From positions 1 to 7,901 of the forward strand of contig JBOHCT010000199.1 of NCBI GenBank assembly GCA_050699055.1: DNA of 7,901 nt, read 5' to 3'. Within the stretch, counting starts at the first letter, position 1; every line of letters begins with the position of its first letter. Both the position numbers and the translations under genes were made by a program. The notes beneath the pieces are model-generated. The model had not been told where the DNA came from and ran no database searches. It saw nothing but the letters and a program-made list of their open reading frames with translations. This document shows, piece by piece, positions 1 to 4,343 of the stretch. This DNA is from JBOHCT01 sp050699055. GTDB taxonomy: Bacteria > Actinomycetota > Actinomycetes > Streptosporangiales > JBOHCT01.

Positions 1-131
1 GTCGAGCACCGTACGGGCGTAGGCGAATCGTGACTGACTCACGCCAAGGTCTGCGGCTGATTTACGCTGTGATTTCTGAGAAATCACTTCGGCCCGAACC
101 GCCACCATGGCTATCTGGCCTTTGGTGAGGT
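1..131 (-). pseudogene. Out-of-frame second copy of the ParB-like HTH segment, running off the window
   Basis: Read from 130 down to 1, this stretch translates as LTKGQIAMVAVRAEVISQ, then KSQRKSAADLGVSQSRF, then AYARTVLD, with no stop codon. It is the same segment as residues 97-138 of the neighbouring ParB-like protein, with identical ends and a diverged middle. It lies one base out of phase with that protein, so it is not translated as its continuation unless a frameshift occurs. It remains open at the window edge, so the rest of the original protein probably continues before position 1. Confidence 0.6.
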
Positions 132-559
132 CGCATCACGGCGTAGTCGAGCACCGTACGAGCCTTAGCAATTCCGGTCGCGCTGACTGAATGCTCTTCG
201 CCAAGATCTCGCATGTTTCCTGAGGAAACACGATATGCCCGCGCGGCGATCATGGCTATCTGGCCTTTGGTGAGGTGCCGGCGGGTGATGTTGACGGCCA
301 GCGCGTACCCGCCCGGGTCGTCGCCGTCCCATGCTTCGAGGTAGCGCAGCACCTTGTCCTTGCCAACGCCTGACTGGCGGGCGAACTCTGTGGCGTTAAC
401 CTTCGGTGCCAGAGTTTCATATGAAACTCTGCCCGATGCCTTGACCACGTCGCGGGCAACGTGCAGAAGGGCGAGGGGCAGGGTGCCCGCCGACCTCTTC
501 CCGTACGGGACAAGGTCTGCGCGCGGGAGTTCGCCGCGAGCGGCCGCGTACCGTGACAC
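62..559 (-). CDS. ParB-like / helix-turn-helix DNA-binding protein, frameshifted near its C-terminus
   Basis: This is a 165-aa reading frame starting at GTG (557-559). Residues about 51-78 (motif ATEFARQSGVGKDKVLRYLE) look like a helix-turn-helix. Residues about 92-140 start with RRHLTKGQIAM and end with ARTVLDYA, a pattern typical of the HTH part of ParB-like proteins on actinobacterial plasmids, phages and integrative elements. No CTP-binding ParB N-domain is present, so partition itself is doubtful and a regulator or accessory binder is equally likely. After residue 141 the frame runs out of phase into a second, diverged copy of the same HTH segment (1-131) and ends in an unrelated low-complexity tail at TAA (62-64). 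The natural C-terminus has therefore been lost or displaced. The family call rests on motif recognition only. It lies downstream of three small coupled genes on the same strand, behind a hairpin. No convincing Shine-Dalgarno is visible apart from a GGGGGTG inside that hairpin. Confidence 0.6.
   Translation of the reverse strand: MSRYAAARGELPRADLVPYGKRSAGTLPLALLHVARDVVKASGRVSYETLAPKVNATEFARQSGVGKDKVLRYLEAWDGDDPGGYALAVNITRRHLTKGQIAMIAARAYRVSSGNMRDLGEEHSVSATGIAKARTVLDYAVMRPHQRPDSHGGGSGRSDFSEITA
69..87. promoter_or_regulatory. 19-bp perfect palindrome, Noc/ParB-site-like
   Basis: The sequence is GTGATTTCT-G-AGAAATCAC, two 9-base arms around one central base, inside coding sequence. The half-sites ATTTC/GAAAT are those of the Bacillus Noc binding site, but spacing and centre differ. 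It is centred at 78, exactly 144 bp from the centre of the palindrome at 214-230 in the sister repeat copy. Function as a protein-binding site is inferred from symmetry and position. Confidence 0.5.
214..230. promoter_or_regulatory. 17-bp perfect palindrome, parS-like half-sites
   Basis: The sequence is TGTTTCCT-G-AGGAAACA, two 8-base arms around one central base. The outer TGTTTC/GAAACA match the half-sites of the chromosomal parS consensus, but the total length is 17 rather than 16 and the centre differs. It occupies the same place in its repeat copy as the palindrome at 69-87 and shares the core CTGAG. It is not a true parS; at most it is a related operator or centromere-like site. Confidence 0.5.
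410..431. promoter_or_regulatory. 22-bp perfect palindrome containing a near-parS 14-mer
   Basis: Two 11-base arms, CAGAGTTTCAT and its exact reverse complement, meet with no spacer. The central 14 bases GTTTCATATGAAAC differ from the canonical parS core GTTTCACGTGAAAC only at the two middle bases. It lies within the coding sequence for residues VSYET of the ParB-like protein. It is a good candidate binding site for a ParB-family protein or another dimeric regulator, with no direct evidence of binding. Confidence 0.55.
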
Positions 560-566
560 GACGACA

Positions 567-595
567 CCCCCGCACCCGTCTACCGGGCACGGGGG
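567..595 (-). terminator. GC-rich hairpin between the small-gene operon and the ParB-like gene
   Basis: CCCCCG (567-572) pairs with CGGGGG (590-595) and CCCG (575-578) with CGGG (584-587). A 2x2 mismatch separates the stems and the loop is TCTAC. On the minus strand it follows the stop at 618 and ends 7 bases before the GTG start at 559. It has no U-tract, which is common in actinobacterial terminators. It could instead mask the GGGGGTG that would serve as ribosome binding site for the ParB-like gene. Confidence 0.45.
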
Positions 596-617
596 CGAAC
601 GTCGCTCAACGTGCCGT

Positions 618-800
618 TCAGGGCCGCGCGGGACCCTTCTCCGCGTCCGCCTCCTCGTCCATGTCGGCCGTCAGGTCGAATCCGGCGTTCGCCAGGTCGA
701 ATCCGGCGTTGAAGCCGCGCCCGTACGCCGCGACGAGCGCGGTCTCGACGATGCCCTTGAGGCTGTCGAGGTCGGCGGTCCGCCTCTCGGTGCTGGTCAC
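618..800 (-). CDS. Small unknown protein, 60 aa, with a 7-residue tandem repeat
   Basis: I do not recognise a family. The protein is 60 aa and starts at GTG (798-800) with GAGGAGGA just upstream inside the preceding gene; the start overlaps that gene's stop by four bases (GTGA), implying translational coupling. The first 30 residues look helical (LDSLKGIVETALVAAYGRGF). The peptide NAGFDLA-NAGFDLT follows, a 7-residue tandem repeat, and then an acidic tail (DMDEEADAEK). There are no membrane segments, cysteines or histidines. It is the last of three coupled genes and is followed by a hairpin. The coupling supports it being a real gene; the context suggests an accessory protein of a plasmid-, phage- or integrative-element-derived block. 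Confidence 0.6.
   Translation of the reverse strand: MTSTERRTADLDSLKGIVETALVAAYGRGFNAGFDLANAGFDLTADMDEEADAEKGPARP
672..710. repeat. Short in-frame tandem repeat, 18 identical bases, period 21
   Basis: CAGGTCGAATCCGGCGTT is present at 672-689 and again at 693-710. The 21-base period adds exactly seven codons, giving the repeated peptide NAGFDLA/NAGFDLT in the 60-aa protein. It is most simply a recent in-frame slippage duplication. Confidence 0.85.
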
Positions 801-1081
801 TGGTCCTCCTCGGTGTAGGGGTCGGTCACGGGCATGCCCGCTTTACGCGTCCGCTGGTGGAACCGCGCCAGCGTGGCCCCGGCCGCCTCGCCGAGCGGCT
901 CGGACGGATACGCGGACACGAGCGTCGCCAACGCCAACGCCAGGGCCTCGCACTCGCCCTTGGACAGCAGCACGGGGATGCGGACACCACGGTCATGCCA
1001 GTCGTCGTGCAGCTTGACGGCGAGCCGGTCCCGTCCGGTCCTCGACTGGAACACGCCTCTCGCGTGCTCGCGGCCGGTCAC
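797..1081 (-). CDS. Small unknown protein, 94 aa, accessory element type
   Basis: No family is recognised. The start GTG (1079-1081) overlaps the stop of the upstream gene in a GTGA arrangement, and the stop overlaps the next gene's start in the same way. The protein begins with a basic stretch (MTGREHARGVFQSRTGRDR). The segment LAVKLHDDWHDRGVRIPVLL follows, and then an amphipathic helix (KGECEALALALATLVSAYPS). The tail is rich in charged residues. No signal peptide or membrane helix is visible. Codon use resembles its neighbours. Small soluble proteins coupled like this are common in actinobacterial plasmids, prophages and integrative elements, which is the only functional hint. Confidence 0.65.
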   Translation of the reverse strand: MTGREHARGVFQSRTGRDRLAVKLHDDWHDRGVRIPVLLSKGECEALALALATLVSAYPSEPLGEAAGATLARFHQRTRKAGMPVTDPYTEEDQ

Positions 1082-1434
1082 GGTGTGCCCTCTTCCTCGT
1101 CGTCGGTGACCAGGTAGTCAGCGACGTAGTCCTGCGCCTCGGAGTGCCCCCGGTCACGGCCGGCCGCCCACGACCTCGCGATCAGGCCGAGAAGCGACTG
1201 CGCGCACTCGACGTCGAGGTCGCGGGCGACGCGTTCGATGACCTCGAGGTCATAGTCGCCGAGCTCGACGTGACGCCGGTCCGCTTCGGTGGTCACACGG
1301 TCTGCCGCGTGCCGCCACGGGTCGACGCCGGTCCGCTCGGCGAGGGTGTGCACGAGCCGGCAGTCCGCCGCCGCCTGCTCGGCCGAGTTGTACGGGCCCA
1401 CGCGGGTGTCGCCATGGTCGTTCGTAGGATTCAT
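1078..1434 (-). CDS. Unknown acidic protein, 118 aa, first gene of the coupled set
   Basis: I chose ATG at 1432-1434 (MNPTNDHGDTR). Upstream codons in the same frame read a proline-, serine- and arginine-rich sequence unlike protein, and the region above holds repeats typical of a control region. The best ribosome binding candidate is a purine run, GAGAGTGAG, about 8 bases before the ATG. The 118-aa product is acidic and mostly helical (AEQAAADCRLVHTLAERTG; ERVARDLDVECAQSLLGLIA) and ends in DDEEEGTP. No catalytic motif or membrane segment is visible and no family is recognised. It opens the three-gene set joined by GTGA overlaps. Its promoter must lie in 1435-1640, divergent from the crotonase-like gene. 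An alternative upstream start at 1626 is possible but unlikely. Confidence 0.65.
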   Translation of the reverse strand: MNPTNDHGDTRVGPYNSAEQAAADCRLVHTLAERTGVDPWRHAADRVTTEADRRHVELGDYDLEVIERVARDLDVECAQSLLGLIARSWAAGRDRGHSEAQDYVADYLVTDDEEEGTP

Positions 1435-1505
1435 TGGGGGTCTCACTCTCTGGCTTGGTTGGTAGCTGACTTGGGAGTGGGACCCTCTCGGGGGTGATCT
1501 TGCTC

Positions 1506-1524
1506 TGGTCACACAGTGGTCACA
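1506..1524. promoter_or_regulatory. Direct repeat TGGTCACA x2 upstream of the small-gene operon
   Basis: TGGTCACA occurs at 1506-1513 and 1517-1524, 11 bp apart (one helical turn), about 72-90 bases upstream of the ATG at 1434 on the minus strand. Repeats on one helical face suggest a tandem protein-binding site. On the minus strand TGTGAC at 1524-1519 could also be a poor -35, but no convincing -10 follows. The whole 217-bp gap 1435-1651 contains no gene. Confidence 0.4.
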
Positions 1525-1601
1525 GAATTTCCCGGACACGCTGGATGCGCCCGGACGTGCCGTGATCGCGATGGGCGGTTGACCTGCGTAGATCTGGACT
1601 A

Positions 1602-1624
1602 GACCGGACTCAGCAATACCGGTC
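1602..1624. promoter_or_regulatory. Inverted repeat GACCGG-N11-CCGGTC upstream of the crotonase-like gene
   Basis: Perfect 6-base arms at 1602-1607 and 1619-1624 lie 27 bases before the ATG at 1652. TACGGT at 1640-1645 would serve as a -10 element placing the transcript start near the A of ATG, in which case this repeat covers the -35 region and may be an operator. TTGACC at 1579-1584 is a -35-like hexamer but has no well-spaced -10. This is inferred from spacing only. Confidence 0.35.
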
Positions 1625-1651
1625 AAAACGGGCGCAAGATACGGTGCGGGT

Positions 1652-2422
1652 ATGGCCTACGAACACGTGCTGGTGGACCGCGAGGGCTCCTACACCACGA
1701 TCACGATGAACCGCCCCAAGCGGCGCAACGCGCTCTCTCTCGGTCACATGCGGGAGCTGCGGGCGGCTTTTCGCGAGGTGGCGGAGACCGACGCCCTCGG
1801 GGTCGTGCTCGCGGGGAGCGGTCCCGTCTTCTCCGCGGGCCACGACTTCGCCGACATGGTCGACGCGGACTACGCCGCCGTACGGGAGCTGCTCGTCGTC
1901 TGTACCGATCTCATGCGGACGATCGAGGACGTCCCGCAGGTCGTCGTCGCGCGGGTGCACGGGCTCGCCACGGCGGCGGGCTGCCAACTGGCGGCAAGCT
2001 GCGACCTGGCCCTGGCGGGGGAGAGCGCCGGGTTCTGCACCCCGGGCGGCAGGGGCGGCTGGTTCTGCCACACGCCGAGCGTCGCGGTCGCCAGGAACAT
2101 CGGCCGTAAGCGGGCCGCTGAGATGGCGCTGACCGGCGACGTGATCGATGCCCGGACGGCGTACGAGTGGGGGCTCGTCAACCGGGTGGTGCCCGACGAC
2201 GAGCTGGAGAAGGCCGCCCTCGACCTGCTCCAGCGGGCGACCCGGGGGAGCCCCGCGAGCAAGGCGCTCGGCAAGCGGGCGCTGTACGCCCAGCTCGACC
2301 GCCCCGAGGCCGACGCCTACACCTACGCGATCGAGGTCATGGCGGGTTCGAGCCAGACGCCGGAGGCCAAGGAGGGCATGCGCGCGTTCCTGGAGAAGCG
2401 CCATCCGAAGTGGCCGGCCTGA
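1652..2422 (+). CDS. Enoyl-CoA hydratase/isomerase-family protein, ECHDC3-like, lacking catalytic glutamates
   Basis: The protein is 256 aa, the normal length for a single-domain crotonase-fold enzyme. The N-terminal strands carry NRPKRRNALS (20-29). SAGHDFADM (61-69) forms the first oxyanion-hole strand, and VHGLATAAGCQLAASCDLA (102-120) the second with the active-site helix. FCTPGGRGGWFCHTP (128-142) corresponds to the FATPGxxxGLFCxTP signature of ECHDC3-type proteins. In catalytic hydratases two glutamates sit at the positions occupied here by Gln112 and by the Gly-rich stretch around 131-136. Neither is present, so ordinary crotonyl-CoA hydration is unlikely; another acyl-CoA reaction or a CoA-thioester binding role is possible. 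The C-terminal tail (SQTPEAKEGMRAFLEKRHPKW) is typical of the family. There is no clear Shine-Dalgarno before ATG 1652; translation may be leaderless. It is followed by two hairpins and then a GMC oxidoreductase on the same strand. Confidence 0.9.
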   Translation: MAYEHVLVDREGSYTTITMNRPKRRNALSLGHMRELRAAFREVAETDALGVVLAGSGPVFSAGHDFADMVDADYAAVRELLVVCTDLMRTIEDVPQVVVARVHGLATAAGCQLAASCDLALAGESAGFCTPGGRGGWFCHTPSVAVARNIGRKRAAEMALTGDVIDARTAYEWGLVNRVVPDDELEKAALDLLQRATRGSPASKALGKRALYAQLDRPEADAYTYAIEVMAGSSQTPEAKEGMRAFLEKRHPKWPA

Positions 2423-2440
2423 CTCGGTCGCTGGCCGAGT
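2422..2440 (+). terminator. Compact hairpin at the end of the crotonase-like gene
   Basis: ACTCGG (2422-2427) pairs with CCGAGT (2435-2440). A T-G wobble and one C-G pair extend the stem inward, leaving a 3-base loop. The stem begins on the last base of the TGA stop. It has no U-tract. It could terminate or weaken transcription into the GMC gene or protect the upstream message. Confidence 0.35.
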
Positions 2441-2443
2441 ACG

Positions 2444-2468
2444 GCGGGCCGGGCGTCCGGCGGCCCGC
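2444..2468 (+). terminator. Second GC hairpin in the gap before the GMC gene
   Basis: GCGGGCCG (2444-2451) pairs perfectly with CGGCCCGC (2461-2468) around a 9-base loop. Together with the hairpin at 2422-2440 it fills half of the 91-base gap between the two genes. A tandem, U-less pair like this is compatible with an actinobacterial intrinsic terminator or attenuator. A weak -10-like TACTGT at 2476-2481 has no recognisable -35. Confidence 0.3.
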
Positions 2469-2513
2469 GAGTCGGTACTGTGGCGCGTACCCGCAAGTGG
2501 TCCGGAGGCGCGC

Positions 2514-4193
2514 GTGTACGACTACGTCATCGTCGGGGCGGGCAGCGCAGGGTGCGTGCTGGCGTCCCGACTGACCGAGGATCCGTCGACGAGCGTCCTG
2601 CTGTTGGAGGCCGGTGGCCCCGACGACAGCGACGACGTCAAGGTCCCCGCCGCCTTCTACCGCCTTTTCAAGACCGCCTACGACTGGGACTACACGACCG
2701 TCCCGCAGCCGGCGCTGCACGGGCGGGCGCTGTACTGGCCGAGGGGCCGAATGGTCGGCGGCTGCTCGTCGATCAACGCGATGATCTACATCCGCGGCAA
2801 CCGGGTGGACTACAACGCCTGGCGCGACGAGCACGGCTGCGCGGGCTGGGGGTACGACGAGTTGCTGCCGTACTTCCGCCGGGCGGAGGACCACGCCGGC
2901 GGCCCCTCCGCCTACCACGGGGTCGACGGGCCGCTGCGGGTCGAGAACCTGCGCGCGCACCACAAGCTGACCCGGGCGTTCATCGACGCGGCCGTGGCGT
3001 ACGGCCTGCGTAAGAACGCGGACTTCAACGCCGGGGAGCAGGACGGTGTCGGCTTCTACCAGGTGACCCAGAAGGCCGGGCGGCGTTGGTCCGCAGCCGA
3101 CGGCTACCTGCGCCCCGCTCTCGAGCGGCCCAACCTCACCGTCGAGACCGACGCGCTCGCGACCGGGGTGCTCGTCGAGAAGGGTCGGGCGGTCGGGGTC
3201 CGCTACCTGTGCCACGGTCAGGAGCGGAGGGGTGTGGCGCAGCGCGAGGTCCTCCTCGCCGGCGGCACCGTGGCCACCCCGCAGCTTCTCATGCTCTCGG
3301 GCATCGGTCCGGCCGACCACCTGCGCGAGCACGGCGTCGAGGTCGTCGCCGACATGCCCGGGGTGGGGCGAAACCTGCACGACCACCCGATCGCGACGCC
3401 GATGTGGATGACCCCGCGGGTGACCAACTTCTGGGAGAAGGAGAAGCTACGCCACATCCTGTACTGGAAGCTACTCCACCGGGGTGTCTTCACGTCGAAC
3501 ATCGCCGAGTGCGGCGGCTTCGTCCGTACCCGTTCGGGCCTGCCAGGGCCGGACCTACAGTTTCACGTGCTGCCGTCGCCCTTCGTCGAGCACGGCCTGG
3601 TCGAGCCGCCCACGCGTGCGATCACGGTCCTCCCCGCACTGGTCAGCCCGCGGAGCCGTGGACGCATCCGGCTCAGGTCGGCCGACCCCCGCTGGAAGCC
3701 GGCGATCGACCCCGCCTACGTCACAGAGCGGGCCGACCTCGACGCCCTCGTCGAGGGAGTCCGGATCGCCCGTGCCATCGCCCAGCAGCAGCCGCTCGCG
3801 GGCCTCGTCCACGGCGAGTACGAGCCGGGGCCCGAGGTGCGCACACCCGAGGAGCTGCAGGAGTACGTCCGCCGGTCGGTGCAGACGCTCTACCATCCGG
3901 TCGGCACGTGCGCGATGGGCAGGGCGGAAAACGCGGTCTGCGACACCGAGCTGCGGGTGCGCGGGGTAGCGGCGCTGCGGGTGGTCGACGCGTCGGTCAT
4001 GCCGAGGGCGCCGCGCGGCAACACGAATGCCCCGGTGATCGCGATCGCGGAGCGGGCCGCCGATCTGATCGCCGGACGTTCGCTGCTGCCGCCAGCGCGG
4101 GCGACGCGGCCCGGCGGCGGCCGAACGAGCGGTGCGGCTGACAGGACACGCGAGATGCCGACGGTCCCTGTGAGCATGCCCGACGAACGCTGA
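2514..4193 (+). CDS. GMC-family FAD-dependent alcohol oxidoreductase (choline dehydrogenase-like)
   Basis: The protein is 559 aa. GTG (2514-2516) is the start because GGAGG lies 5 bases upstream and the FAD-binding strand begins immediately (YDYVIVGAGSAGCVLASRL, with GAGSAG at 8-13). ADP-binding Glu-Ala-Gly follows at 32-34. The GMC signature 1 region is RGRMVGGCSSINAMIYIRG (77-95); signature 2 is GTVATPQLLMLSGIG (251-265). Near the C-terminus YHPVGTCAMG (460-469) supplies the catalytic His461, and NTNAP (503-507) supplies the conserved Asn505. Family members oxidise primary alcohols (choline, polyethylene glycol, alkyl or aryl alcohols) with FAD, passing electrons to oxygen or a carrier. The substrate cannot be read here. 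No signal peptide is seen, so it is probably cytoplasmic. About 35 residues after RAADLIAG form a Pro/Arg/Gly-rich tail beyond the usual end. The facing aldehyde dehydrogenase could take its product. Confidence 0.93.
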   Translation: MYDYVIVGAGSAGCVLASRLTEDPSTSVLLLEAGGPDDSDDVKVPAAFYRLFKTAYDWDYTTVPQPALHGRALYWPRGRMVGGCSSINAMIYIRGNRVDYNAWRDEHGCAGWGYDELLPYFRRAEDHAGGPSAYHGVDGPLRVENLRAHHKLTRAFIDAAVAYGLRKNADFNAGEQDGVGFYQVTQKAGRRWSAADGYLRPALERPNLTVETDALATGVLVEKGRAVGVRYLCHGQERRGVAQREVLLAGGTVATPQLLMLSGIGPADHLREHGVEVVADMPGVGRNLHDHPIATPMWMTPRVTNFWEKEKLRHILYWKLLHRGVFTSNIAECGGFVRTRSGLPGPDLQFHVLPSPFVEHGLVEPPTRAITVLPALVSPRSRGRIRLRSADPRWKPAIDPAYVTERADLDALVEGVRIARAIAQQQPLAGLVHGEYEPGPEVRTPEELQEYVRRSVQTLYHPVGTCAMGRAENAVCDTELRVRGVAALRVVDASVMPRAPRGNTNAPVIAIAERAADLIAGRSLLPPARATRPGGGRTSGAADRTREMPTVPVSMPDER

Positions 4194-4343
4194 GCCCCGG
4201 TCCGTGCGAGAGCCCCTGAGCCCGCCTCGCCCCCGTACTCCATGATCCGCTTCTCGCGCACGCAAACGGCTATGGACGGCAGTCTGGCCGCATCTGAAAC
4301 GGATCAAGGTCGGAAGGGTTGGGCGGGCCAGCGGGGGCGCCGT

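Larger units (their letters stand above)
1..276. repeat. Imperfect tandem duplication, period 145 bp, two copies
   Basis: GTCGAGCACCGTACG occurs at 1-15 and again at 146-160. A 26-bp block starting CATGGCTATCTGG occurs at 106-131 and again at 251-276. Both pairs are 145 bp apart. The roughly 90 bases between the blocks (16-105 and 161-250) are only partly similar (for example CTGACT and CGCCAAG are shared). Identical edges with a diverged middle suggest an unequal exchange between two related genes rather than a simple recent duplication. The period is 3x48+1, which causes the frameshift. Confidence 0.85.

Noticed and set aside
410..431. A genuine chromosomal parS site
   Set aside because: The central two bases differ from the consensus and no parA/parB chromosomal context is present; kept only as a parS-like site.
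1435..1626. Extended start at 1626 for the 118-aa protein
   Set aside because: The added residues are low complexity and the DNA carries regulatory-looking repeats; ATG 1432-1434 is a better start.
1435..1651. tRNA gene or tRNA-derived attachment site at the edge of the accessory block
   Set aside because: No T-loop-like GGTTCRANNCC or cloverleaf arms could be found by eye on either strand.
1610..2404. 264-aa minus-strand frame opposite the crotonase-like gene
   Set aside because: Antisense shadow of a well-supported coding gene in high-GC DNA, with no domain resemblance. The same applies to minus-strand frames under the GMC gene and plus-strand frames at 4854-6008 and 6579-7820.
2148..2513. 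Upstream extension of the GMC oxidoreductase frame
   Set aside because: This part is the wrong frame of the crotonase-like gene and reads Arg/Ser/Pro-rich; GGAGG before GTG 2514 and the immediate FAD-binding strand fix the start.
4194..4343. Strong bidirectional terminator between the convergent GMC and aldehyde dehydrogenase genes
   Set aside because: Only a 5-bp stem over the dehydrogenase stop and a distant GATCCG/CGGATC pair are visible; too weak to annotate.
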